Notes: generated by a model not told the origin, from the sequence alone. A stretch of 64,000 nucleotides of DNA from Pycnococcus provasolii (GCA_938743325.2 OW568903.1:237353-301352), one strand, 5' to 3'; shown: positions 43,428 to 53,931, counted from the stretch's first letter. Translations and numbers: made by a program.

Positions 43428-44687
43428 TCAGCTCCTCTCTACTCTGCCACCGCACGTGCTGCATCGAGGTGCACCTGGCTCTGTCGTCCCTTCCTTCATT
43501 TGCAGATGGCATGGTGCCATGTTGCGCTCATGCTCTGTGACTTGCGCGCCGTCTGCTCCCATCAACCGATAGGTGCCCTCTGCTCTGCCTTTGCCTTGCA
43601 CTCGCAAAATGACACGTGCCACGTGGGGCTCCAAGGTGCTGCGTGCCTCCTTGGACACGTAAACGTAATCCCCTTCCTCGTACTTGCGCAGCTTTGGCCG
43701 ATAAGCGCCATACCGTGCGGCTGCGTAGCGCAAGCTGTCCCTATGCTGTGCAATCCTGAGGTTGCCACCTGCCACAGTGCAGTGCTTTCGCATCAACAGC
43801 GCTCGCTGCAACATTGCGTCCGCCAGCCCCTCAGCTTCCCTCTCTAGCTCTAGCTCGCTCATCCTTCCTACCACTGCGGGTGGGATCACTGGCTCCCTAC
43901 CTAGCAGCAGCTCGTATGGCGTGAGCTTGGTGCTTGCCTGGACGCTGGCGTTGTACCCCATGGTAATCCACGGCACCAGCTCGTCCCACTCCTTCTGTTG
44001 TTCCTTCTCCATGCATCTCCGTAGCGCTGACTTCATTGTTTGCACCGCGCGCTCTGCAAGCCCATCTGCCTGTGGATGCCCTCTGCTTGTCCACCTGTGG
44101 TCGATGAGGGCCCGCTCCAGCAGCTCGTCAAACTCTCCTTTAAACTCGGAGCCGTTGTCCGTGACCACTTCCGCGCATGCACCATACTGACTCAGCACGT
44201 GCAGCAAAAACACCTGACTGGTTGTACTGGCTTCCTTGTTTGGCAGCGGTACTACGATGAGCGCCTTGCTGAACGCTTCAATCATCACCATGATGTACTT
44301 GTGGCCCCTTGACGTGGTTTGGAATGGCCCGGCCAAGTCCACCTGCCAGCGGTAGAACAGTCCTCTAATGGGCAGCGGTTGCAACTTCTGCCCTTCCAGC
44401 GCGGCGCCTCTCTGAGGTCGCGCCTTGGCGCGGTCACACGCAGGACATTGTCTGACGTGGCGTTCCACTTGCCCAACCATGCCTTGCCAATAGTATTGGC
44501 GAGCGAGCATACCTGCCGTGCGCCTCGCGCCAAAGTGTCCGGTGTCCTCGTGTGCTCTTCGCACCAGTTCTGCCCGCTCCGCCGGCTTCGGCACCACTCT
44601 CCAGCTGCCATTGGTGATGACCCCGTGGACCTGAGGGCCCGTTTTAGGAAAATGACCCCGCCAAGCCCAACGGGGTCGAATCCCCAA
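43428..44687 (-). mobile_element. Ty3/gypsy-type integrase fragment of a degraded LTR retrotransposon
   Basis: An uninterrupted 419-codon frame that has no ATG near its start, so it is the 3' part of a pol gene. A zinc-binding HHCC domain (H46, H51, C81, C84) leads into the DD35E core: D117 (WQVDLAGPF), D177 (VVTDNGSEF), E212 (DGLAERAVQT), with exact 35-residue spacing. A GPY/F-like C-terminal region (GDYVYVSKEA) follows. Gag, protease, reverse transcriptase and RNase H are absent upstream. A polypurine-like run (AAGAAAAAAAAGAAAAAAAA on the minus strand, about 43364-43386) lies downstream and may be the former plus-strand primer. No intact LTR pair was seen. Confidence 0.85.
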
Positions 44688-45842
44688 AATAGCGGGGTTT
44701 AGTGAATTATTCCATTTTTAGTACCTTAAGCACAAAATGGACTATCAAACCTATGTTATACATCTTCGATTGTAATGACCACTTAGGGAGGTCTTTATAC
44801 ACTCATAAGGATGAACTTCATTGGGGTCCGCTATACATACCGCCCTCCTATTGTGCGCTACGCTCGTTTCCCCACTTTTTTTCATGCAAAAACGACGTTC
44901 TGGCTGTTTAGCAGACTTTGAGGCTAGACACGGACCCCACGGTGGACATGTACATAGGATGTGAAGGTTAGAACTTCGAGAGGGGTCTATGAACAAGTTT
45001 TTCCTAGGAGGGTTTGACCAAATATCACGTGGAAGGTCCCCGTAAGCGGCGTCGCGCGAAACGGCAAAATGGGTGTCCGGACCCCCGGGACCCCCGGGAC
45101 GTCCTCCATTGAACTACATTGACGTGACAGATCGACGAGATCACGAGAACTTCTTTCCGCTTGCGAGGATGCGGCGATCTCTCTGATGTTGGGCATGTTG
45201 GGCATCTATAGCGGCGCTAGCGGCGGCGCTAGCCTTGTGAGTGGACTAACCCGCAGGGTTTTGGGGCACATAGAGGCCGAAACCACCCCATTCAAGCAAG
45301 GTCATGGACATGCCAAGACGTCAGCTAAAAAAAATTTTTTTTAGCCGTTTCTGACCTTTAGAGAAGGAGCGTTGCGCGCACCTTCCCTGGTCCCAACACC
45401 GTTCTGGGATGTTCTGTCCGTGTAATCGGGGAATTCAGTTAGGGGTTCGTTTTCGTTTTCGTTACGTACGTTGAAACCCCGAGCCGCGCCCAGGAGCTCC
45501 CTCCCTCTCCGATCCCTGGAGCGATGTGAAGAATCGACCGTTACTACACGACTGGGCTTCTAGACCTAGACAAAAAGAAGCCTCGTGCGAACCTGCGGGG
45601 CCAATTCCACTACGATTCACTCATCCAGATTGCCGGGTCCCACTCACTTTACCCACTCACTCAGATCCCCCGAACCTCAGGTTTTGAACTCTTTCGCGCG
45701 ACCTCGGGCCCTCCACGTGTGACTTCGTTCGGGGAGGCCTGCTTCGCACCCTGCCTTGTCACAACTCCCCCTCACTTTCTTGAGTGAGTGAGTGAGTGTT
45801 TGCCGCCATAGATAGATACTTTTAGAAGTACACTCAATAATA
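44688..45842. other. 1.15 kb intergenic region, no gene seen
   Basis: Mixed-composition sequence with small duplications (GGACCCCCGGGACCCCCGGG at about 45080; GGCGCTAGC twice near 45213-45230) and a GAGTGAGTGAGTGAGT run at 45784. No ORF or RNA gene is convincing. It may contain remains of the retrotransposon upstream of its integrase. Confidence 0.4.
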
Positions 45843-47846
45843 ATGTCGGTCGCGTCGCAGCCTTCTTCAGATTTGGTGTTGTCGCAGTCTCAGCGTCTTT
45901 CGCAGCTCCTTTTAGGAGGCTCTGCCAATCACAACAACAACAACAATGGGAACCACTTTTCTGCCGCCATGCATGCACATAAAAGGAGCAGCAGTGGCGA
46001 GCTTCTCGCGGCTGCCACGGCGCTGCGAAGCACGTCGTCGGCGGATCTCGACGACGCCTCGGACTCAAACGGCGGGGGGACGATCACCTCCGCGACGCAA
46101 GGCTCAGAGGCGGCGATGATGCTGATTGGCTCACCGCCACCTCAGCAACAACAACAATACCGTTTGCGCCGAGATGCGCCAGCAACGGTGGAGGAGGATG
46201 AGATGATGACGACACACGGTCACCACCACCACCACCTAGGTATACCAACGGCTTTCAGCCCCGCTTGGGAAGCAGCGGCGCCTGCGGATGACGACTATGT
46301 TGAGCATAAGCAACAGCAGCAGCAGCAGTACGACACGTCGCTCCTCTTCGCCGCTTCGCCAACTCTCTTCGGGAACCAACAACAGCAGCAGCAACAACGC
46401 CTCGCTCCAGCTTCACTGTCGCCTTGGACAACACCTCCGCAGACTCCAATCTGGGGAACTTCGCCGGAGTTGGCACCTTCACCATCTACGGCGACGACGA
46501 TCATTGGCACTGGTGGTGGTGGTGATACTACGAGCACGAGTGGTGGAAAGAGTTGGATGGGGCTCCAGCCGTCTGTCTTTTCACTTGACGACAACAAGCA
46601 GCAGCAGCAGCAGCAACAACAACAACAACAACAGTCTTCTTACACGAATCCGTGGTTCTTGCCGAGTGCTACTGGGGGAGGAGAAGGAGCGCCACCACCA
46701 CAGTCATCGTCAGTGAACGTGTCTCACGACGAACACGCGCACTCTTCTCCGTGGCTGGCTTCGACGCTTCCTCCTCTGGGGTCGACGCCAACAACAACGG
46801 TAGGATGGGGTTCAGGCCAACAACCACTAGCAACAGATGCTATTGCACCGACGCCGCCGTCGTATCGTGCCATGGCACTGAAGCAGCCACAACAACAACA
46901 GCAGTTTCGGACGCCTCCTTCGTACTCTGGGGTCCCTATTCCAAACGAGCTGAAGCGCAAGGATAGTGGTGGTGGTGGTGGTGGTGCAGCAGCACCAGGA
47001 CAAGGAGGAGGAGGAGCGAAGAGGGTGACGCCGTCATCATCGTCGCCACCTGCCGCCGGCGCTGCGAAACTTTCGTCGCCGTCATCCTCGGCTACGGCTG
47101 CAGCAATCTACCGTCAGCAGCAACAATCCGGCGGCGCGTCGCCGCCGGGTGGTGGTGGAGGAGGAAATACTGGTGAGAAACCTCGACGTGGAAGCAGGAG
47201 CCATCGCTCACCATCAGCAGCAGCAGCCTCATCCGCCACCGCAGCAAAGCTTGCAGCTCATCATCAGCATCAGCTATCGCCACAACAACAACAGCAATTG
47301 CAGCAGCAAGGACACGATGTGTACGAGTGCATGCCGGACATTCTGCCATCTGGAAGTCGCTCAAAGGGTCAGGGCATCGAGACGGATGCGAGTGGTCGTG
47401 AACTGCCACAAGGCATCGAGAAAGTCACCTCGACGAGCGGTGGATGTCAGCTGCAGGTGACGATGCTCGCGGCGGGATTCGTAATTGGACCTGGAGGCGT
47501 CACGATTAAGCGAATCGGTACGCAGTGCAAGTGCATTGTGCAAAGCTGGAGCGCGAAGAGCCAGCAGGAGAGCGGACGCGCGGTGCGCGTCTTCGATCTC
47601 ACTGGATCTCAGCGAGCGGTTGCATGTGCCGCACATTACATCCGACAACTTGTGGAGTTGTACAAGAATCTTGTCGAGGGACCGTGTGCGGGACATACGG
47701 TGAGCCGAAACCAGCAAGTGAGCGGTCCATGTGGCCAACTTCAGTGCGTGTACCAGCCGCCGCCACTCAGTCGCATGCCGTCGGCGGCGCGTGTTGAGGA
47801 GCGAGCCAGGCCGGCTGGCTGGTCCCCTCGCGCGGCCGGTGTTTGA
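45843..47846 (+). CDS. KH-domain RNA-binding protein with a long Gln/His/Ser-rich disordered region
   Basis: A 667-residue protein. The first 490 residues are disordered, rich in Gln, Ser, Pro, Gly and His, with many CAG/CAA runs. A single KH domain follows (about 530-610): LQVTMLAAGFVIGPGG (GxxG loop at 549-552), TIKRIGTQCKCIVQSW, and AVACAAHYIRQLVELY. It is probably a post-transcriptional regulator able to phase-separate. The C-terminus is Arg/Pro/Ala-rich. The start at 45843 is a good ATG just after an AT-rich leader. Confidence 0.85.
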   Translation: MSVASQPSSDLVLSQSQRLSQLLLGGSANHNNNNNGNHFSAAMHAHKRSSSGELLAAATALRSTSSADLDDASDSNGGGTITSATQGSEAAMMLIGSPPPQQQQQYRLRRDAPATVEEDEMMTTHGHHHHHLGIPTAFSPAWEAAAPADDDYVEHKQQQQQQYDTSLLFAASPTLFGNQQQQQQQRLAPASLSPWTTPPQTPIWGTSPELAPSPSTATTIIGTGGGGDTTSTSGGKSWMGLQPSVFSLDDNKQQQQQQQQQQQQSSYTNPWFLPSATGGGEGAPPPQSSSVNVSHDEHAHSSPWLASTLPPLGSTPTTTVGWGSGQQPLATDAIAPTPPSYRAMALKQPQQQQQFRTPPSYSGVPIPNELKRKDSGGGGGGAAAPGQGGGGAKRVTPSSSSPPAAGAAKLSSPSSSATAAAIYRQQQQSGGASPPGGGGGGNTGEKPRRGSRSHRSPSAAAASSATAAKLAAHHQHQLSPQQQQQLQQQGHDVYECMPDILPSGSRSKGQGIETDASGRELPQGIEKVTSTSGGCQLQVTMLAAGFVIGPGGVTIKRIGTQCKCIVQSWSAKSQQESGRAVRVFDLTGSQRAVACAAHYIRQLVELYKNLVEGPCAGHTVSRNQQVSGPCGQLQCVYQPPPLSRMPSAARVEERARPAGWSPRAAGV

Positions 47847-48091
47847 CGAGAATGTGAGGGCACGGCGAGAGTCCCACCAACGACGACTAAATTTTGCACA
47901 AGATACGATACGATGGCACGGCGGTCATCCATCAAGATACACTAATAACGGTGAACGAGAGAACAGAGAGAAAATACATATATATACACAAATGCGTCGC
48001 TTTTTTGCTACAGGACTTTTACTTTTTTTATTGCTCATTCAGTACTTCTTCTTCTTCTTCTTCTTCTTCTCTGAATGAACTTGTCTTGGAG

Positions 48092-48096
48092 TTACA
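48092..48096 (-). terminator. TGTAA poly(A) signal of the AP-3 mu gene
   Basis: TTACA on the plus strand reads TGTAA 50 bases past the stop at 48146. The adjoining (TTC)n at 48046-48069 lies in the 299-bp convergent spacer. Confidence 0.5.
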
Positions 48097-48145
48097 ATCT
48101 CTTTAAGAACGAAGCTTCTTCTTCGCACTCCTTCTGCATATCCTC

Positions 48146-49909
48146 TCACGCCAACCGCACGTGGAAGCGCCCACCCTTGAGCGTAGCCTTGAATGCCTTG
48201 AAAATTTTGTACATCTCGTTCGGAACGGATATCGACTCGACGCACAGTCCCGTCGCCGTCTCGCCGTGCAGCGAGAAGGACGCCGCGATGCACCCGCTGC
48301 TGAGCGGCGGCGGTGAAGACGCCTCGCCGCCGCCGCCGCCGCCGCCGCCAGCCATGGTGTAAAGCCCATTGAGGCATGGCGCCTTGTCGTACGGAATCTT
48401 GCCGATGTTCCACAGCACCACCCCCAGCGTCATATCGCACGTCACCGTCCCAACGTTGGCATTGAACTCGACGCGTTCGCATTTCTTCGGGATTGGCACG
48501 CGCACTGAAACGCGATCGCACGTCTTCGCGGCGTGCCCCTGCTGGTGTCCCTGCTGCCCCTGCGGATGCTTCGGTCGCTCGCCAACCATCACGCTCACCT
48601 TTCCTGTCGCCGTCGTTCCGTCCCAGCTCATGACAGGCTTGACGTAGATGGGCAGGTGCCATCCACCAACGGCGCTCGTTGCCTTCTGGCCACGTGCCGC
48701 ACGGCTTGCGGGTCCTGCCGGGTCGCGCGTTGCATACGTCATGATCTTCGAAGTTCCGTCTGGCGGAACGAGGTTCAGCATGCGTTCAGAGGTCCATCGA
48801 GCTGTACGAACACTGGGGTGGAAGCGCACAGACGTGTCGTCGATGACGCGTGTGTCCGACAGCCGCACGACAAGCTCCGGCGATGCGCCGCTCAGTCTCG
48901 AGGTGACGAACAGTTCCCCAATCACGCTAGATCGCACGCACTTTCCCTCCGAGTCGAGCTCGGCATCGAGCTCTTCGACAATGTCCACGAACACCTCGTT
49001 CGACGCATAGCGCGGCGCACGTGGGCGCCACGGTGGTGCGTTGTCAGCCTCGGCCGCCCCGAACGACGGCTGCGGTGGGCTGCTCCCGTTCCCCATGTAC
49101 GGCGAATGCGAGTTTGGCACTGGCGGCGTGCCTGACGACATCATCGTGCGCATCGGCGGCGGCGTGAACGGCGGCGTGGTTGGCTGCAAGGGTACGTGTG
49201 TTGGCGTTCCGCCTCCACCGCTGACGCGAGCGCGCGCCTTGGCGAACATTCCCTGCGCAACGTTCGCCATGCCTCTCGCCGCGGCTGCAGCCTTCGCTGC
49301 TGGGGTTGCTGGACTTGACGTGGTGGTGCTTCCGCTCGTGGACGTCGCCGCGACTCCACCTCCGCTGAGTGCACGCAGCATTTTGTCTCCTAGCGTCGGA
49401 GGTGGCAAGACGGACTTGAGCTGCGCGACGTCCGTTCTCCACGGCAGGCCACTCTCCGCAAGTTCCTCCAGTAGGAGGTAGACCATGACGAAGTGGTCTC
49501 TGACACCGTTTCCGTCGACGCCTCCGGTGGCGTCTCTGCCGACGTACTCCGCGATGGCGTCCGCGCTTGCCCTCATCCACTCCCTGACTGCGAGCGGGTT
49601 CGTCTCTCCTCCGTGCGTGGCGAGCAGAACGACCCCTCCGCTTACGAAGTGCGACAGGTACGACGACGGCATGGCGACGACGGGCGGCAGAGTGCGTGCG
49701 CGTGACGCGACCTGGTCTGGCGAGTACGAGAACCCAGCAGGTGAAGGTGAAGGTGAAGATGAGCCATTGCCGGAGCCTTGTTGTAAAAGTTTTGCAAAAG
49801 CACGCGGTATTCCGCACTGAGTGTTATTCCTCACTGGAGTGTAGTGCTTCTCCGCGATGGTCTCCAGCGAACGCGCGTCAAGCACCCAAACGCTGTCGAT
49901 GCCGCCCAT
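48146..49909 (-). CDS. AP-3 adaptor complex subunit mu
   Basis: A 587-residue protein. The N-terminus (MGGIDSVWVLDARSLETIAEKHY) is longin-like, as in mu subunits. A Pro/Ser/Gly-rich linker follows. The C-terminal half is a mu homology domain: NEVFVDIVEELDAELDSEGK, then GELFVTSRLSGASPELVVRL, the AP-3-type FHPSVRTARWTSERMLNLVPPDG, and VLWNIGKIPYDKAPCLNGLY, ending with MYKIFKAFKATLKGGRFHVR. AP-3 sorts cargo from endosomes to lysosomes, vacuoles or related organelles. Compared with human AP3M1 (418 residues) it is enlarged mainly by low-complexity inserts in the linker and MHD. The frame opens at a TTG; the first ATG is at 49909. Confidence 0.92.
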   Translation of the reverse strand: MGGIDSVWVLDARSLETIAEKHYTPVRNNTQCGIPRAFAKLLQQGSGNGSSSPSPSPAGFSYSPDQVASRARTLPPVVAMPSSYLSHFVSGGVVLLATHGGETNPLAVREWMRASADAIAEYVGRDATGGVDGNGVRDHFVMVYLLLEELAESGLPWRTDVAQLKSVLPPPTLGDKMLRALSGGGVAATSTSGSTTTSSPATPAAKAAAAARGMANVAQGMFAKARARVSGGGGTPTHVPLQPTTPPFTPPPMRTMMSSGTPPVPNSHSPYMGNGSSPPQPSFGAAEADNAPPWRPRAPRYASNEVFVDIVEELDAELDSEGKCVRSSVIGELFVTSRLSGASPELVVRLSDTRVIDDTSVRFHPSVRTARWTSERMLNLVPPDGTSKIMTYATRDPAGPASRAARGQKATSAVGGWHLPIYVKPVMSWDGTTATGKVSVMVGERPKHPQGQQGHQQGHAAKTCDRVSVRVPIPKKCERVEFNANVGTVTCDMTLGVVLWNIGKIPYDKAPCLNGLYTMAGGGGGGGGEASSPPPLSSGCIAASFSLHGETATGLCVESISVPNEMYKIFKAFKATLKGGRFHVRLA

Positions 49910-50013
49910 GACGGACAACCTGCCCGGAGAATGATGGAGACGTTAGTTCGGAGGAGCAGGGAGAGGAGAGGGAAAGGCTGATGCTGATGGGGGAAGAACC
50001 GGAAGAGGGATGG

Positions 50014-50036
50014 ATTAGGGTTTTAGGGTTAGGGTT
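50014..50036. promoter_or_regulatory. TTAGGG cluster upstream of AP-3 mu
   Basis: GGATTAGGGTTTTAGGGTTAGGG lies 105 bp upstream of the AP-3 mu ATG, in a 262-bp divergent spacer. Confidence 0.45.
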
Positions 50037-50171
50037 ACTAAGGGTAGCAGGGGGATTGAGTTGGGGATCCCGGTCCGGGACTCCGGCCGGTCGTGCACGT
50101 TATAACTGGGTCTCCCCCTTTGACCCCTTACACCCGGCCGCTTTCTTTGGAGCTTGCACGAGTTGTTTACC

Positions 50172-50585
50172 ATGGGGAAAAGAGGAAGGGATGACCACGA
50201 CAGTGGCACCGAATTTGTTGGTGTCGACGAACCGTTGTCGTCGCCGGTAACCGCCGCCGCCGAAGGTGCCGCCTCCGCCGCCGCCGAAGGTGCCGCCTCC
50301 ACCGCCACCGCCATCACCGCTGCCCACCTGCCAACGCCGCCACCACCGCCGCCACCGCCGGATGAACTGACCCCTTGGGACTTCCCGGATACAATCCTTC
50401 CGTTCATACCCGACAATGATGCTGCCTCCCCCGAAGATGCGGATGCGGCCGCCGCCGCCGCCACTGCCGCCCCCGAAGATGTTTCTCTTTACTCAAGAGC
50501 TGGTTGTGCACGCTCTTCAGATGAGGAGGGAGGAAGCGGCGCGAGAGGAGGAGGAGGACGAGCGCATAGCGCGCGAGCTTGCTGA
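50172..50585 (+). CDS. short Ala/Pro-rich ORF of a locus split between two frames
   Basis: A 137-codon ATG frame (MGKRGRDDHDSGTEF) with repeated AAAEGAAS units, a Pro run, then DELTPWDFPDTILPF, which looks like genuine protein. Beyond about residue 105 the translation becomes Arg/Gly/Ser filler, while an overlapping frame takes on protein-like character. A frameshift or a missed intron in the CCGCCG repeat is likely. Confidence 0.4.
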   Translation: MGKRGRDDHDSGTEFVGVDEPLSSPVTAAAEGAASAAAEGAASTATAITAAHLPTPPPPPPPPDELTPWDFPDTILPFIPDNDAASPEDADAAAAAATAAPEDVSLYSRAGCARSSDEEGGSGARGGGGRAHSARAC

Positions 50586-50712
50586 GCAGTTTGAGAGGGA
50601 GGATGAGGAACGTCAGAGGCAGGAGGAGGAGGACGAACGCCGCGCGAGGCTTGTACCCAACCCCATACTCGCGAGCAGCTTGGACGATGATGTTCAATCG
50701 GCGACGGAATGA
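50416..50712 (+). CDS. helical Glu/Arg-rich second half of the split locus
   Basis: A 98-codon ATG frame overlapping the preceding one. Its last 75 residues (TQELVVHALQMRREEAAREE, ELAEQFEREDEERQRQEEED, ARLVPNPILASSLDDD) are a convincing charged helix and tail. Its first 22 residues are Pro/Met filler from the other frame of a CCG repeat. It is probably the C-terminal part of the gene starting at 50172. Confidence 0.45.
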   Translation: MMLPPPKMRMRPPPPPLPPPKMFLFTQELVVHALQMRREEAAREEEEDERIARELAEQFEREDEERQRQEEEDERRARLVPNPILASSLDDDVQSATE

Positions 50713-50988
50713 TCGACCTGGCGGACAAGGAAAGCTTCCTATGCGCCGAAGCGAGCGACACCGCGAAGCCGGCGAAGCGACACCGCGCGTCCGGTGGGTT
50801 CGGCAATCGGCGCTGGCGGGCTTCGGCGCTGGCTTGTCGTGTCACGCGCATGTATACTTAGTACTTAGGGTAACCCCCGAACCAGTTCTGGACCGTTTCG
50901 AATGGTGTTTTTTCGGCCCTCTTTTCTTTTGTTTTTTTTCGCACTCGGAACTGAACGTTTCGGAATGCATTCTCATCCCTAGACTATA

Positions 50989-53931
50989 ATGTCTGCTCGC
51001 AGCAGTCTGCGCAAGAATGTGAGTGTCTCCGGCGTCAATGGCGGCGGCGTTGGTCCCCGTGGTGTTGGTGTTGGTGACTCTCCTCGTGATTTGTCTGCGC
51101 TCTCGCCTCTGCTTCCTCCTCCTCCTCATTCGTCATCCTCACTCTTCAGCTCTGCTCTTGGTGGTGGATCATCATCCTCTTATGGCTCGGGATCCATCTC
51201 ACCCCCTCCTGATGATGGGAGGCCTCAGGGGTCGTCGTCGTCGTCGTCGTCGTCGTCATCCTTGAAACCTCGAGGCTCGTTGAACACGTTCGTGGGTGTG
51301 TTCGCACCGAACGTTGTCAGCATGTTTGGCGTGATTTTGTATTTGCGTGTCGGGTGGACCGTCGGACAGGTGGGATTCATTGGTGCCGTTCTTTTGACGT
51401 TTCTCATCACATTCATGGTGGCGCTCACAGCCATGTCTCTGAGCGTCATTGCGACCAACGGACGAGTGTCGGGAGGTGGCGTGTACTTCCTCACGAGTCG
51501 AACACTTGGGCCGGAATTCGGAGGCGCGATCGGGTTCATCTTCTTCGCGGCGTCCGTCGTCAGCTCCGCGCTCTCTCTGAAGGGATTTGCAGAGCAATTC
51601 GTGCGCACGTTCGACACACTCGTGAGCCCGACGTGGCCAGCATACTGGACGGAGTTCGTCGTCGCGACGGCAGCCCTGTACGTCGCCGTGCTTCTGAACG
51701 TTGTTGACGTCAAGTACCTCGGACGGCTCAATATTGTCACATTCGCGTTCATGATGGGCACCGTCGTGCTCTGCTCGGCGTGCTTACTCCTCAGCGGCGT
51801 GTTTGGCGGTGACCCAAGCGAGGGAGGTGGCGTCGACATTGGCGGGCGCGGATTTCGGTGGCACATCATGGCGCAGAATTTCGGCAAGTACGGCGGGCTA
51901 CTTCCGTTCTGGGATCCAAAATACACCCACTTACGACCGCACCCGACGTGCAGCCCACGGGCGGAGGTAATCAGCGAAACGGGCGGCGGAGCTGTGCCGT
52001 CGATATGGCAGGTGTTCGCCGTGTTCTTCAACGGCTTCTCGGGATTCACGTCGGGAGCGAACATGAGCGGCGACCTTCGCGATCCATCCAAGAGCATTCC
52101 CAAGGGCACAATCGCAAGTCTTGCCTTTGTGGTGGCGGTGTACATATTTCTCATGTTCCTGCTGAATGGCGTTTACACGCGAGCATTTCTAGTCTGCAAC
52201 ACGCTCTCGATGCTCGACGCCATTCCGAGTGACGCCGCGGTGAAAATGGTCAACACCGCCATCCTGCTTGCGTCGTTGTTTGGTGCCAATAACACGCTCG
52301 CCGGAGCGAGTCGCGTCTGGTCAGCGCTCATGGCGGATGACGTTCTTGGACTTCGTGCGAACAGCAGCAATGGCGGCAGCAGCAGCAACGGCAACGGCAT
52401 TAATAACAGCAACGGCGGCGGTGATGGTAGTGCCACAGGCAAAAAATACGGGTTGGCACATCCGCATTTCAGTTTGGCTCTGTGCACCATCTGCACGCAG
52501 GCGAGCCTTTTCGTCGGCAATCTCGACGCGCTCGCGCCCATCTCCTCGCTCTGCTTTCTTCTCGCGTATGCGATCCTGAATTTGGCGTGCTTCACGCTTC
52601 GCATCACGTCGAGCCCCAACTTTCGACCAGCCTTTAGGCACTTTTCGTGGCAGACATCCATCGCCGGTGTGATCATGTGCATTGCAGCCATGTGCGCGAT
52701 CGACGTCCTGCTGAGCTTGATCGTGCTGCTTGCCATGTTCACGATCTTTTATTTGTTGGCACTTCGGTCGCCGCCGAAAAAGTGGGGGAGCATCCACCAG
52801 GCTCTCATTTTTCAGCAGGTGCGCAAGTACCTCTTAAAGTTGGAGAGTCCCACGGAAACGCACGTCAAGTTCTGGCGGCCTGGCGTGCTGCTTCTGTCCA
52901 ATGGCCTCCTCGACGGTGCCGGCGGACACCTGACTCCGGCGACGGGATCATCATCGGCGGCACTGGAGGTTCTGCCGCCATCACCCACCTACGACAGCCG
53001 TTATCTCCACCAAGCGGAAGCGGGCATGAATGACCAAATGTTAACGAATGGCGTTGCCGCTAGCGCAATCAAACTTGCCGACGAGCTCAAAAAAGGCGGC
53101 ATGTACTGCATTGGCCACGTCGCCGACTCGCTCGCGAATGCGACGAGTGAGTTGCGGCATCTGAATCGCGTCGTGCAACGTCTGCGTGTGAAGGCATTTC
53201 CACAGACGACGATTGCAACAGGCGATCACGCGCAGCTGACGGGGGCGATTAACATTGTGCTTGGCGCACGCCTGGGGCATCTCCGACCACACACGCTCAT
53301 GTGCAGATACGCGCCTTCGGAGAGAATGCCGTCCGCAGACTATGCACAGCTCGCGGCGGATGCGCTTCGACTTGGGATGCATTTTCAGCTCATTCAGGGG
53401 ATCGAGCATCTGCTCGCCCCCGATGGCAAGGAGTCGACGACCCCTCGTCTCGACGTCTACCACGAAAGGGCGACCGTGCTTACCGGCGACGAACATGCAT
53501 CCGTGGTCCCCGAGCTGAGCGCATCATTCAGCCTTGCCCTCGTGAACGCGTACGTGCTCACGCGAAGTGCACGATGGCGACACGCGCGTGTGCGTGTGGT
53601 ACTGCTTGTGGCGGATACGGGCGACGCAGATGATGTCGAGTCCGCTGTTGCTCACCGCGTCTTCTGCGCGCGAACCCTCCTGAGGGAGCTGCGCATAGAC
53701 GCCGAGGTGGTGGCGCGCGTCGTGCCACCTGGAAGCAACGAGCCTTTCCCTCGCCACTGCGACGTGCAACGATGGAGCCAGGGTGCAAGCCTCGCGTTTG
53801 TGCCAGTGGCATCGTCTGTGCTCAACGACAGCTCGTGGATTGCACGTTTGGACAACACGGATGCCACGACACCAACGTTTCCTATTATGTACAGTATTGG
53901 GTCACACGTGGTGATGACTACCGAATTGTAA
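50989..53931 (+). CDS. SLC12 cation-chloride cotransporter family protein
   Basis: A 980-residue membrane transporter. A Ser/Gly/Pro-rich N-terminus precedes an APC-fold core from about residue 95 to 590, starting GSLNTFVGVFAPNVVSMFGVILYLRVG. Conserved SLC12 features are IATNGRVSGGGVYFLTSRTLGPEFGGAIG, FNGFSGFTSGANMSGDLRDPSKSIPKG and LAGASRVWSALMADDVL. The sequence is closer to the SLC12A9/KCC side than to NKCC. Glu/Asn-rich inserts split one loop (NSSNGGSSSNGNG). The C-terminal 380 residues match the cytoplasmic regulatory domain (TGAINIVLGARLGHL, THAR-like segments). It carries Cl- with K+ or other cations, or amines, across a membrane. The stop overlaps TGTAA. Confidence 0.92.
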   Translation: MSARSSLRKNVSVSGVNGGGVGPRGVGVGDSPRDLSALSPLLPPPPHSSSSLFSSALGGGSSSSYGSGSISPPPDDGRPQGSSSSSSSSSSLKPRGSLNTFVGVFAPNVVSMFGVILYLRVGWTVGQVGFIGAVLLTFLITFMVALTAMSLSVIATNGRVSGGGVYFLTSRTLGPEFGGAIGFIFFAASVVSSALSLKGFAEQFVRTFDTLVSPTWPAYWTEFVVATAALYVAVLLNVVDVKYLGRLNIVTFAFMMGTVVLCSACLLLSGVFGGDPSEGGGVDIGGRGFRWHIMAQNFGKYGGLLPFWDPKYTHLRPHPTCSPRAEVISETGGGAVPSIWQVFAVFFNGFSGFTSGANMSGDLRDPSKSIPKGTIASLAFVVAVYIFLMFLLNGVYTRAFLVCNTLSMLDAIPSDAAVKMVNTAILLASLFGANNTLAGASRVWSALMADDVLGLRANSSNGGSSSNGNGINNSNGGGDGSATGKKYGLAHPHFSLALCTICTQASLFVGNLDALAPISSLCFLLAYAILNLACFTLRITSSPNFRPAFRHFSWQTSIAGVIMCIAAMCAIDVLLSLIVLLAMFTIFYLLALRSPPKKWGSIHQALIFQQVRKYLLKLESPTETHVKFWRPGVLLLSNGLLDGAGGHLTPATGSSSAALEVLPPSPTYDSRYLHQAEAGMNDQMLTNGVAASAIKLADELKKGGMYCIGHVADSLANATSELRHLNRVVQRLRVKAFPQTTIATGDHAQLTGAINIVLGARLGHLRPHTLMCRYAPSERMPSADYAQLAADALRLGMHFQLIQGIEHLLAPDGKESTTPRLDVYHERATVLTGDEHASVVPELSASFSLALVNAYVLTRSARWRHARVRVVLLVADTGDADDVESAVAHRVFCARTLLRELRIDAEVVARVVPPGSNEPFPRHCDVQRWSQGASLAFVPVASSVLNDSSWIARLDNTDATTPTFPIMYSIGSHVVMTTEL

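Noticed and set aside
44640-44700. tRNA-like GGGGTCGAATCCCC motif
   Set aside because: No acceptor, D-arm or anticodon arm could be built around it.
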